Source of the DNA: DATFVA01 sp963774455
GTDB lineage: Bacteria; Bacteroidota; Ignavibacteria; Ignavibacteriales; Ignavibacteriaceae
Direction: 5' to 3'
NCBI GenBank assembly: GCA_963774455.1
Contig: CAVZFD010000005.1
Location: forward strand, 992,001 to 1,056,000
Length of the DNA: 64,000 bases
Part shown: positions 19,102-28,761 of the stretch, piece after piece
Position numbering within the stretch: position 1 is the stretch's first letter
How the letters are laid out: each line of letters begins with the position of its first letter
The notes under the pieces: generated by a model
What the model saw: the letters and a program-made list of their open reading frames with translations, nothing else
Told to the model about the DNA's origin: nothing
Database searches by the model: none
Program-made: the position numbers and the translations under genes

Positions 19102-19731
19102 ATGTTAATTCGTGAAGTAATGCATCCCGATCCGATCACTGTTTCATCAGAAACAAAACTGAATGAAGCATACAGGATAATGGTTGACAAAAATATACGT
19201 CATCTTCCTGTGATGGATGATGATAAGATAGTGGGAATTGTAACTGACAGAGATCTGAGGTTAGCAACAAGCAGACTAACCCAAAATCCTTTTGATGTTG
19301 AATCACTGGTTGAAAAAGTTATGAGTCATCCTGTACAGACTGCTCATCCCTCCGATCCTATTGAAATAGCAACCCGAACTATGCGTGAACTAAAGATAGG
19401 GTGTCTTCCTGTTGTTGAGGACAATAACCTGGTGGGCATTGTAACCGGAATGGATCTCCTGGATGCACTCCTTTTGTTGACAGGAATTCATCAGCCCTCC
19501 GGCCGGCTGGATGTCAGGCTTCCCGACCGATCGGGAGAGCTGGCAAGACTTACTGCCCTGATTGCGGAGAGAAAAGTGAATATACATTCGATCTTAACGT
19601 ATCCTGATAAAAACCATAAAATAAGACTTGTACTCCGGGTAGGCACTATTGAAATGAAGTTACTGGCAGAAGCTATCTGCAATGCCGGTTTTGAAGTTAT
19701 CTGGCCTGTTCATATAGCATGTGTAAAATAA
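19102..19731 (+). CDS. acuB: AcuB-like CBS-CBS-ACT domain protein
   Basis: A 209-residue protein with two CBS motifs (MHPDPITVSSETKLNEAYRI and MSHPVQTAHPSDPIEIATRT, each ending in GIVTDRDL or GIVTGMDL) and a C-terminal ACT-like domain (about 142-209, RSGELARLTALIAERKVNIHS). CBS pairs usually bind adenine nucleotides and ACT domains bind small metabolites. This layout matches AcuB of the Bacillus acuABC operon, whose function is poorly defined. It starts 24 bp after the GNAT-fusion gene and overlaps acuC by 13 bp. It may report energy or acyl-CoA status to the acetylation pair. Confidence 0.85.
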   Translation: MLIREVMHPDPITVSSETKLNEAYRIMVDKNIRHLPVMDDDKIVGIVTDRDLRLATSRLTQNPFDVESLVEKVMSHPVQTAHPSDPIEIATRTMRELKIGCLPVVEDNNLVGIVTGMDLLDALLLLTGIHQPSGRLDVRLPDRSGELARLTALIAERKVNIHSILTYPDKNHKIRLVLRVGTIEMKLLAEAICNAGFEVIWPVHIACVK

Positions 19732-20852
19732 TATACCATCCCGCCTACAGTAAATACAACCTTGGCGAAGGACATCCTTTTGACCCCCTCAGAATAGAGC
19801 TGGCGCTCGATCTTCTGAAGGAGTTGAACGTGTTGAAGGAGGCAGAAAGACCAGAACCCGTTATGGTTGAAAAATTGTATGAAATACATGACAGAAATTA
19901 TGTAGATGACGTGGAGCGGCTTAGTGCCGGTGATAATTCTGTTGATGCGGAATTATATGGACTGGGTACCCTCGACAATCCCATAGTCCCCGGAATGGCA
20001 GAAGCTGCCCGTATTCAGGCAGGGGGGACGCTCCTGGGTGCAAAACTTTTACTGCAGGGGAAAGCTTCAAAGGTCCTCCAGATGGGAGGAGGATTTCATC
20101 ATGCACATGCATCACTTGCTTCAGGATTCTGCATATACAATGATATAGCTCTGGCTATTAAGGAAATGACAAGGAAAGGCTGGCATGTTGCCTATCTTGA
20201 TCTCGACGTACATCATGGAGATGGAGTTCAGGAAATCTTTTATACGGATGAAAATGTAATGACGATCTCTTTCCACGAATCCGGAGAATATTTATTTCCC
20301 GGAACGGGGTGGCCGTATGAGCTGGGAAAGGGAATGGGGCGATCACTTAAACTGAATGTACCCCTGGAACCATTCACTGAAGGTGAATCCTACATGGAGG
20401 TTCTGAACATGGTGCTTGAACCGGCTCTCGGCTGGTTCAGGCCGGATGCGTTGATCGTCCAGGCCGGTGCTGACGCACACTTCACAGACCCACTTGCAGA
20501 TCTGCTTTTAACTACGTTCGATTACCGCAGGATATATAAGAGAGTAATAGAGTTGGCTGATGAAAGATGTAAAGGTAGAGTTATGTTTACACTTGGCGGA
20601 GGGTATTCAATCACCGCCGCTTTCAGGATATGGACGATATTATACCTGACCATGTTTAAGAAAGAATTTTCCGGACAACTTCCTGAAGGATGGAGGAAGA
20701 AATGGAGTGAAAGAACACGTAAAGAAATTCCGGAAACCCTTGACGATATTCTCCCTGCCTTCGATCCTGTTCCAAGGAAAAATGAAATCGAAGACCATAA
20801 CAAAGAAACCGTTCGGCGCCTCCTTGACACCGTCGCTCCTGACTGGATATAA
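19719..20852 (+). CDS. acuC: AcuC-type class I histone deacetylase family protein
   Basis: A zinc-dependent amidohydrolase of the histone deacetylase/acetoin-utilisation family (377 residues). In Bacillus, AcuC removes the acetyl group that inactivates acetyl-CoA synthetase. Visible active-site features are the GGGFHHAH histidine pair, LDLDVHHGDG with zinc ligands Asp163 and His165, QAGADAH with ligand Asp252, and GGGYS with the catalytic tyrosine near 296. All are intact, so it should be active. It is the last gene of the acs region and translationally coupled to acuB. Confidence 0.92.
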   Translation: MCKIIYHPAYSKYNLGEGHPFDPLRIELALDLLKELNVLKEAERPEPVMVEKLYEIHDRNYVDDVERLSAGDNSVDAELYGLGTLDNPIVPGMAEAARIQAGGTLLGAKLLLQGKASKVLQMGGGFHHAHASLASGFCIYNDIALAIKEMTRKGWHVAYLDLDVHHGDGVQEIFYTDENVMTISFHESGEYLFPGTGWPYELGKGMGRSLKLNVPLEPFTEGESYMEVLNMVLEPALGWFRPDALIVQAGADAHFTDPLADLLLTTFDYRRIYKRVIELADERCKGRVMFTLGGGYSITAAFRIWTILYLTMFKKEFSGQLPEGWRKKWSERTRKEIPETLDDILPAFDPVPRKNEIEDHNKETVRRLLDTVAPDWI

Positions 20853-21197
20853 TGCACTGTAGCCTCCATTAGATCCTCTGTGAAGATCTGTGGTCAGGCA
20901 AACCTCTAGGACCGACTAATGTACAAAAGCAGTTAAATACAAAGTTAGCTTCTGCGGAAAGCTGAGTCTTGTAGCAAGCGTCTGTATTAGGGCGCAGGCG
21001 CTGTCCCCGATAATTGATTCCATCTGAGATTATGAAGACCGCTCACGCCGCTGATGGATGTTCATTCTAACTTCGGAGAGGTTATTTTATAATAACCTTC
21101 GGGTTGTAAAAAAAATTATTCTGATCCCAGCGGTGATTTTTATGGAGATAAATAATTTATTAAGTTGCCTAAGTTTTTGAGTGGAATATTAAAAAGA
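20853..21197. other. 345-bp intergenic region without a supported gene
   Basis: No coding frame or known RNA is recognised. A hairpin with an 8-bp stem (AGGTTATT 21079-21086 with AATAACCT 21091-21098, loop TTAT) lies 21 bp before an A-rich run on the plus strand. There is no following T run in either direction, so it is not called a terminator. The DNA between 20900 and 21060 is more GC-rich than typical spacers here and could hold an unrecognised structured RNA. Confidence 0.4.
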
Positions 21198-21737
21198 ATG
21201 TCCAAATACATAGCATTTCTCAGAGCAATAAATGTCGGCGGACATAATGTGAAGATGGATCATCTCAAATCCCTGTTTGAACAAATGGGATTTAAGAACG
21301 TCGAAACCTTTATTGCCAGCGGCAATGTCATCTTTGATACGAGCACGAAGGATAAAGTTAAGCTGGAGAATGAAATTGAGAAGAATTTATTTAATGCCCT
21401 GGAATATAAAGTATCCACTTTTATTCGTACTCCGGAAGAGATTTCAAAGATTGTAGATTACAAAGCATTCCCGGCTCAGAAATATGAACGGGCTGAAGCT
21501 AATAATATCGGATTCATAAAAGAACTGATGAGTAAAGAATTATTTAACATCCTCAAATCTCTCAGAACAGAAATAGATGATTTTAATACGCACAAATCTG
21601 AAGTCTACTGGTTGTGTAAAAAAAGGCAGAGCCTGTCAACCTTTTCAGGAAATCTATTCGAGCGGAAACTAAAAATCCAGGTGACCTTCAGAGGCATCAA
21701 AACTCTTCAAAAACTAACTGCCCGACACTATGTGTAA
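21198..21737 (+). CDS. DUF1697 domain-containing protein
   Basis: A 179-residue protein. The start at ATG 21198 is chosen because DUF1697 proteins begin with a short strand like KYIAFLRAINVGGHNVKM, seen immediately after this codon; the in-frame TTG at 21165 would add 11 extra residues. Further family features are LKSLFEQMGFKNVETFIASGNVIF and FIRTPEEI. The fold is two tandem alpha/beta modules with no known catalytic role. No signal peptide. It stands alone, with spacers of over 300 bp on both sides. The assignment is solid but the function is unknown. Confidence 0.88.
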   Translation: MSKYIAFLRAINVGGHNVKMDHLKSLFEQMGFKNVETFIASGNVIFDTSTKDKVKLENEIEKNLFNALEYKVSTFIRTPEEISKIVDYKAFPAQKYERAEANNIGFIKELMSKELFNILKSLRTEIDDFNTHKSEVYWLCKKRQSLSTFSGNLFERKLKIQVTFRGIKTLQKLTARHYV

Positions 21738-21765
21738 GTAGCAATAAATCCGCCTTCACTATTTT

Positions 21766-21831
21766 CTATTCGGCCTCTATTCGGCCTCTGCTCGGCCTCT
21801 GCCCGGCTTCCATCAGGCCTTCAACCGGCTA
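21766..21831 (+). repeat. Degenerate 11-bp tandem repeat (about six units)
   Basis: Units of 11 bp start at 21766, 21777, 21788, 21799, 21810 and 21821. The first two are identical (CTATTCGGCCT), the third reads CTGCTCGGCCT, and later ones decay while keeping a CGGC or AGGC core. Because 11 is not a multiple of three, it is unlikely to be coding. Confidence 0.75.
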
Positions 21832-22024
21832 CCACCACAGCTTCTTCAGACAACCTTTATATGATCTACAGCTACACCTAAAGAGAGGTTATACTGCACG
21901 GAATTTTAGTTAGTTTGTATGAAGGAGCGCTTATAGCTCCCAGGATATTGACCCGCTGGTCACATTTCATTCGGAATTGAGCTAAAAGTATACTCCGAAG
22001 TTTTTATTTATGTAGAGGCTTCTT

Positions 22025-22032
22025 TATATTTG
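22025..22032 (+). promoter_or_regulatory. Candidate -7 promoter element for lpdA
   Basis: TATATTTG matches the Bacteroidota primary-sigma -7 consensus TAnnTTTG, 35 bp before the lpdA ATG. Only a T-rich stretch, not TTG, lies at the -33 position, so the promoter is tentative. Confidence 0.4.
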
Positions 22033-22066
22033 AAAATCCACTTAACAAATGTAAGGCAGCCGGATT

Positions 22067-23470
22067 ATGGCTAAAAACTATGAAATAGCGGTTCTCGGAG
22101 GGGGTCCCGGTGGTTATGTAGCGGCAATAAGAGCCTGCCAGCTCGGGTTTAAAACAGTAGTGATCGACCCTCAGAATCTTGGCGGAATCTGCCTCAACTG
22201 GGGCTGTATACCTACCAAATCTCTGCTTAAAAATGCTGAAATGTACGACCAGATTAAAAACCATAATGAAGACTTCGGAATAAAATATAAAGAACTCTCC
22301 TTTGATTTTACCAGGATTATTCAAAGAAGCCGGGAGATATCCGACAGGATTACCAAAAATGTAGAGATATTAATAAAGAAGAATAAAGTCGACAGGATCC
22401 GCGGATACGGAAAGTTTGCAAACGAAAGGCAGATTGACATTTTCGATGCTGAAGGCAAGCAGATGGATTCTATAACTGCAGATCGGATAATTGTTGCTAC
22501 TGGAGCGAGGCCGCGTACCGTCCCAGCTATCCCGGTAGACCGTAAAATGATAATAACAAGTACCGAAGCAATGCTGCTTGAACAGCTCCCTGAAGAATTT
22601 GTTGTCATCGGAGCCGGAGCAATCGGTATTGAGTTCGCTTATTTCTATAACGCTCTCGGATCAAAGGTTACCGTTATCGAGATGCTCGACAATATACTTC
22701 CAGTTGAGGATAAAGAAGTTTCCCAGACGCTTCAGAGAAGTCTAAAGAAAAAAGGAATGGATATCTTTACCAAAGCTACTGTTGAAAAAGCTGAGGTCAA
22801 AGGGAAAAAGGTTGAAGTGACTTTCACTGTTAAGGGTGAGAAGAAAACAGTCAAGGCTGACAAAGTTCTGAATGCTATCGGAGTTACCGGAAATGTGGAA
22901 GGGTTCGGACTCGAGGAACTTGGAGTAGAATTATTTAAGAACCATATAAAAGTTGATAAATCGAATTACAGCACGAACATCCGCGGTATCTATGCGATTG
23001 GTGATGTTATTGGTCCTCCCTGGCTTGCACACGTTGCTTCAGCAGAGGGAATTCACTGCGTTGAGACTATAAAAGGCTTGAATCCACCTGAGATAAACTA
23101 TCTGAATATTCCAGGAGGTACGTATTGTCAGCCCCAGGTTGCGAGCGTTGGTCTTACCGAAGACAAAGCCAAGGAAGCAGGCTATGATATTAAGATCGGC
23201 AAGTTTCCTTTTCTGGCCAGCGGGAAGGCTTTTGCAATCGGCGAACGTGAGGGTTTTGTAAAGTTTATTTTTGATGCTAAATATGGAGAGATACTAGGTG
23301 TTCATATCATAGGTTCGGAGGCCACTGAGATGATTGCTGAAGTAACCCTTGCAAAATCTCTGGAAGCAACCGCAGACTCGATAATTAAAACAATACACGC
23401 GCACCCGACATTGAGCGAATCAATTATGGAAGCGGCGGCGCAGGCGTATGGGGAAGCGATACATATATGA
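22067..23470 (+). CDS. lpdA: Dihydrolipoyl dehydrogenase (E3)
   Basis: FAD-dependent disulfide oxidoreductase (467 residues) that reoxidises dihydrolipoamide on E2 and passes electrons to NAD+. The FAD-binding GGGPGGYVAA is near the N-terminus. The redox disulfide is CLNWGCIPTK (Cys42, Cys47). The NAD-binding GAGAIGIEFA is in the middle, and the C-terminal HAHPTLSESIMEAA carries the active-site His-Glu pair contributed to the partner subunit. It opens the cluster lpdA, (S23 cassette), lipB, E1, E2, lipA and so serves the 2-oxo-acid dehydrogenase encoded there. The length is normal and all key residues are present. Confidence 0.96.
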   Translation: MAKNYEIAVLGGGPGGYVAAIRACQLGFKTVVIDPQNLGGICLNWGCIPTKSLLKNAEMYDQIKNHNEDFGIKYKELSFDFTRIIQRSREISDRITKNVEILIKKNKVDRIRGYGKFANERQIDIFDAEGKQMDSITADRIIVATGARPRTVPAIPVDRKMIITSTEAMLLEQLPEEFVVIGAGAIGIEFAYFYNALGSKVTVIEMLDNILPVEDKEVSQTLQRSLKKKGMDIFTKATVEKAEVKGKKVEVTFTVKGEKKTVKADKVLNAIGVTGNVEGFGLEELGVELFKNHIKVDKSNYSTNIRGIYAIGDVIGPPWLAHVASAEGIHCVETIKGLNPPEINYLNIPGGTYCQPQVASVGLTEDKAKEAGYDIKIGKFPFLASGKAFAIGEREGFVKFIFDAKYGEILGVHIIGSEATEMIAEVTLAKSLEATADSIIKTIHAHPTLSESIMEAAAQAYGEAIHI

Positions 23471-23520
23471 GGAGGAATGGAATAATGGAATTTTTGATGG
23501 GAAGTGGTAATTAAATGATC

Positions 23521-23558
23521 GTCATTGGTGGTCATTCGATGGTCATTCAATAGTCATT
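23521..23558. repeat. Left array of short repeats flanking the S23 gene
   Basis: GTCATT occurs at 23521, 23531, 23542 and 23553, at 10, 11 and 11 bp spacing, in units like GGTCATTCGAT. It is the inverted counterpart of the array after the S23 gene. The spacing of about one helical turn would place all copies on one face of the DNA. Confidence 0.75.
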
Positions 23559-23623
23559 AAAGCCTGACTGCTATTAGTTCTTTTATTTGTCAATATCTAA
23601 TAAATCAATATAAAGAGGGTGAA

Positions 23624-23995
23624 ATGGAACTTGAAGAACTTCGTGTTCATCAATTATCGATGATGATGGCTGAAGAAATTTGGAATATTGTGATAAGATG
23701 GGATTATTTCTCTAAGGACACAGTTGGTAAACAACTTATTAGGGCAGTTGATTCAGTCAGCGCTAATTTAAGTGAAGGGTTTGGAAGATTTTTTTATAAA
23801 GAGGAAAAGCAATACTGTTATTATTCGAGAGGATCGCTATATGAGACAAAGACATGGTTGACAGAAGCAAAAAACAGATGTTTAATTTCTGAAGAAGAGT
23901 TCAACAGATTAATAGTGGAAATCAAAAATATAGGAATCAAGCTCAACAATTATATTAACTCGATTGGTAGATCAACATCAACCACGAAAACTTGA
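23624..23995 (+). CDS. Four-helix-bundle protein of the S23/23S rRNA intervening-sequence family
   Basis: A 123-residue protein. The family signature includes QLIRAVDSVSANLSEGFGRF, followed by YSRGSLYETKTWLTEAKNRCLI and a long C-terminal helix. Members fold as a four-helix bundle and assemble as pentameric barrels; they were first found inside spirochete 23S rRNA intervening sequences and are related to the Avd protein of diversity-generating retroelements. The biochemical role is not known. Here the gene sits between lpdA and lipB, breaking a metabolic cluster, and is framed by inverted arrays of GTCATT/AATGAC units. This suggests insertion as a cassette. It has no reverse transcriptase or template repeat beside it. 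Confidence 0.88.
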   Translation: MELEELRVHQLSMMMAEEIWNIVIRWDYFSKDTVGKQLIRAVDSVSANLSEGFGRFFYKEEKQYCYYSRGSLYETKTWLTEAKNRCLISEEEFNRLIVEIKNIGIKLNNYINSIGRSTSTTKT

Positions 23996-24024
23996 TGGCA
24001 GCCGAATGGCAATCATTACAATTG

Positions 24025-24062
24025 AATGACTATGAATGACAATCAAATGACAATAGAGTGAC
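24025..24062. repeat. Right array of short repeats flanking the S23 gene
   Basis: AATGAC occurs at 24025, 24035 and 24046, with a variant AGTGAC at 24057, again at 10, 11 and 11 bp spacing; a weaker AATGGC precedes at 24005. These are reverse complements of the left array. The last unit ends 1 bp before the lipB ATG at 24064, so the array occupies the lipB translation start region. Confidence 0.75.
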
Positions 24063-24063
24063 T

Positions 24064-24771
24064 ATGAACAAGAGAGTATCACGATCATTAAGTCGCCGCC
24101 TCTATTACTGCGATCTGGGTTTTATTGACTATAAGGAGGCCTGGGATCTGCAGAGAGAAACATTTGAACTCAGGGTTAAAAATAAAATTCCCGATGTTAT
24201 ATACCTTCTCGAACATCCTAATACTTATACTCTTGGAAAGACCGCTGATCATAATAACCTTGTCGGTTCGGAGGAATATCTTTCGACCAATAAGATATCG
24301 GTGTATGACATCGACAGGGGAGGAGATATAACTTATCATGGGCCGGGACAGGTAGTCGGCTACCCGATTATTAATTTGACTGCCTGGAAGCAGGATACTC
24401 ATAAATACCTCCGCGCGCTGGAGGAAACAATTATCCAGACGTGCTCCGGTTATGGCATAACGGGGGGAAGGGAACCAAAGTATACCGGTGTATGGGTGGA
24501 GGACAGGAAGATTGCGGCGATTGGTATTAAAGTAAGTCGCTGGGTTACGATGCATGGTTTCGCTTTTAATGTGAATACCGATCTCTCATTTTTCTCCGGA
24601 ATAATCCCCTGCGGAATATCGGATAAGGATGTAACATCAATAAGAAGAGAGATAAAAAGTGAAATCCCAATAAACGAAATTAAAACAAAAATTGTGAAGA
24701 ATTTCGCCGGCATTTTCGGCTATGAAGATGTCACACAAGTAAAAAAAGAAGAAATATTTTCTGTTAATTAA
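24064..24771 (+). CDS. lipB: Lipoyl(octanoyl) transferase LipB
   Basis: Transfers octanoate from acyl carrier protein to the lipoyl-domain lysine of E2, the first step of lipoate assembly. Signatures are LLEHPNTYTLGKTAD, DRGGDITYHGPGQVVGYPI, and the catalytic pair Lys156 (IGIKVSRWVTMHGFAFN) and Cys183 (IIPCGISDKDVTSI). The ATG at 24064 is preferred; the GTG at 24058 lies inside the upstream repeat. The 236-residue length is typical. Its partner lipA lies at the end of the same cluster, so lipoylation enzymes bracket the complex they modify. Confidence 0.95.
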   Translation: MNKRVSRSLSRRLYYCDLGFIDYKEAWDLQRETFELRVKNKIPDVIYLLEHPNTYTLGKTADHNNLVGSEEYLSTNKISVYDIDRGGDITYHGPGQVVGYPIINLTAWKQDTHKYLRALEETIIQTCSGYGITGGREPKYTGVWVEDRKIAAIGIKVSRWVTMHGFAFNVNTDLSFFSGIIPCGISDKDVTSIRREIKSEIPINEIKTKIVKNFAGIFGYEDVTQVKKEEIFSVN

Positions 24772-24796
24772 TCTACAGTTAAGTGAAAGGTTTGTA

Positions 24797-26929
24797 ATGG
24801 CTAAGAGAACCTCAAATAAGAACGACTCTGCAACCAAAAAAAGAACAAGGAATAGTGATAAAGAAAACCACTCAAACGCTGAGGGCGGAAATGGTGTAGA
24901 TACCAGATCCTCTAAAACGACGCAAATATCGAAAGAAGAAGCACTTAAAGCTCTCAGGTTAATGCTGCTTGGAAGAGCTATCGATACTAAAGCTATGAAC
25001 CTTCTGAGACAGGGGCGGACTTTTTTCCATATCGCGGGATCGGGACATGAGGCAATACAGGTTGCGGCGGGTCTGGCTCTCAATCCGAAGAAGGACTGGT
25101 TCTTTCCCTACTACCGCGATCTGGCGCTGAGTTTGTCGATTGGTGTTAAACCTTACGACTTTTTCCTTCAGAGTTTTGCCAAAAATGATGATCCATCAAG
25201 CGGAGGAAGACAGCTTCCGTGCCACTGGGGTCATCCCGATATAAATCTTCCGGGACAATCGAGTCCTACCGGCACACAGTTCTTACAGGCTGTGGGAGCA
25301 GCCCTAGCCCAGGTGAGGAAAGGTGAAAGAAATATCGCTTATGTAAGCAGCGGCGAAGGTACTTCAAGCCAGGGTGAATTTCACGAAGCGGTAAACTGGG
25401 CCAGCAGGGAAAAACTCCCTGTGCTGTTTGTAATCGAAAATAATAAGTACGCTATTTCAGTTCCTGTATATCTTCAGAGCGGAGGCAGAGGGGCTTCTGT
25501 ATCTGAGATGATGGCGGGGTTTGCGAACCTGCATCGCATTAAAATAGACGGCACAGATTATTTCGAATGTGTTGACAAGGTTGCAGAAGCAATAGAATAT
25601 ATAAAAAGCGGGAAAGGACCTGCATTAATAGAAGCAGAAGTCGTACGACTTTTATCCCATTCCTCATCTGATGATCAGAAAAAATACAGGACTCCAGAAG
25701 AACTTGAAAAAGATCTTCAGAAGGATCCCATCCAACTGTTCGTTAAAAAACTGATCTCAATGAAACTGATAACAGATGATGAATTTCCAAAGCTGAAAAA
25801 GGAGATTGAAAAAGAGGTTAGCGATGCCGCCGATAATGCTGTTAAGGCCGCGGATCCGAAACCTGAGACAGCTACACGTTTTATCTTCGATGAAAGCGGA
25901 TTAAAAGATAAATTAGAATATGAAAAAAATACGCCTTCCGGCAATAAGGTTGTTATGGTTGATGCACTTAATCATGCCCTGATGGAAGAGATGGAGAGGG
26001 ACGACAGGATATATATGTTTGGCGAAGATATAGCTGATAATAAAGGAGGCGTTTTTACTGTAACTAAAGGTTTGTCCAATAAATTCGGATTCGACAGAGT
26101 TTTTAATTCCCCTCTTGCCGAAGCGAGTATTATGGGGGTTGCAATCGGAATGGCGGTAACAGGATTAAAGCCTGTGGTTGAGATCCAGTTTGGCGATTAT
26201 ATCTGGCCTGCTTTCATGCAGATGAAAAATGAGCTGGCAACGATGAGATACAGGACGCATAACACATGGTCGACTCCTGTAGTAATAAGGGTTGCCGTCG
26301 GAGGGTATATTCATGGAGGACTGTATCACAGCCAGAATATTGAATCTATATTTGCACATATCCCCGGTATATACATTGCTTTCCCTTCCAATGCCGCAGA
26401 TGCAAAAGGTTTAATGAAAACAGCTATCAGGTTAAATGATCCTGTTCTTTTCTGCGAACATAAAGGATTATACCGGCAGAGTTCTGCTATGTCGCCTGAA
26501 CCTGACGCAGATTACCTTGTTCCATTCGGCAAAGCGAAAGTTGTAAGAGAGGGCACAGACGCAACTGTAATTTCGTATGGAGTATCCCTGTGGGATTCGG
26601 TGCTTGCTGCCAAAAAACTTGAGGATGAAGGTTATTCTGTTGAGGTGATAGACCTGCGTACCATCATACCTCTTGATGAGGAAACAATATATAATTCGGT
26701 TAAGAAAACAAATAAAGCTATTGTAATTCACGAGGATACCTTAACCGGAGGGTTCGGAGCTGAAATAGCTTCCCGGATAGCTGATAAATGTTTCCGGTAT
26801 CTCGACGGACCGGTAAGACGGGTGGCCGCATTGGATTCACATATTCCATATTCACCGATACTTGAAAACGAAATCTTGCCGAACCGTAACAGAGTTTACA
26901 GCGGTATTAAAGAATTATTAGAATTTTAA
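24797..26929 (+). CDS. 2-oxo acid dehydrogenase E1, fused alpha and beta subunits
   Basis: Thiamine-diphosphate-dependent decarboxylase component of a pyruvate or branched-chain 2-oxo acid dehydrogenase complex. A charged low-complexity N-terminus (about 1-45) precedes the alpha part, with the ThDP/metal motif from GEGTSSQGEF to ENNKYAIS (about 186-220). The beta part begins near 385 (VVMVDALNHALMEEMERD) and has GVFTVTKGL, FNSPLAEASIMGVAIGMA and the C-terminal VIHEDTLTGGFGAEIA. Alpha-beta fusion in one 710-residue chain is known in Bacteroidota. The fused form resembles 2-oxoisovalerate-type enzymes, but substrate choice cannot be settled from sequence alone. Confidence 0.92.
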   Translation: MAKRTSNKNDSATKKRTRNSDKENHSNAEGGNGVDTRSSKTTQISKEEALKALRLMLLGRAIDTKAMNLLRQGRTFFHIAGSGHEAIQVAAGLALNPKKDWFFPYYRDLALSLSIGVKPYDFFLQSFAKNDDPSSGGRQLPCHWGHPDINLPGQSSPTGTQFLQAVGAALAQVRKGERNIAYVSSGEGTSSQGEFHEAVNWASREKLPVLFVIENNKYAISVPVYLQSGGRGASVSEMMAGFANLHRIKIDGTDYFECVDKVAEAIEYIKSGKGPALIEAEVVRLLSHSSSDDQKKYRTPEELEKDLQKDPIQLFVKKLISMKLITDDEFPKLKKEIEKEVSDAADNAVKAADPKPETATRFIFDESGLKDKLEYEKNTPSGNKVVMVDALNHALMEEMERDDRIYMFGEDIADNKGGVFTVTKGLSNKFGFDRVFNSPLAEASIMGVAIGMAVTGLKPVVEIQFGDYIWPAFMQMKNELATMRYRTHNTWSTPVVIRVAVGGYIHGGLYHSQNIESIFAHIPGIYIAFPSNAADAKGLMKTAIRLNDPVLFCEHKGLYRQSSAMSPEPDADYLVPFGKAKVVREGTDATVISYGVSLWDSVLAAKKLEDEGYSVEVIDLRTIIPLDEETIYNSVKKTNKAIVIHEDTLTGGFGAEIASRIADKCFRYLDGPVRRVAALDSHIPYSPILENEILPNRNRVYSGIKELLEF

Positions 26930-26951
26930 AAAGAAAACCAGGAGTTTTAAG

Positions 26952-28746
<1,795 letters not shown>

Positions 28747-28761
28747 AACAGAATAAGGATT

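Larger units (their letters stand above)
21738..22066. other. 329-bp intergenic region with degenerate 11-bp tandem repeat and lpdA promoter candidate
   Basis: Apart from the tandem repeat at 21766-21831 and the -7-like box at 22025-22032, it holds a short hairpin (GGAGC 21924-21928 with GCTCC 21936-21940). No coding frame is supported. Confidence 0.5.

Noticed and set aside
21079..21098. 8-bp stem hairpin as terminator
   Set aside because: No T run follows it on either strand.
23480..24064. CRISPR-like array around the S23 gene
   Set aside because: Units are about 10-11 bp with no spacers of constant length and no cas genes; they are simple inverted short-repeat arrays.
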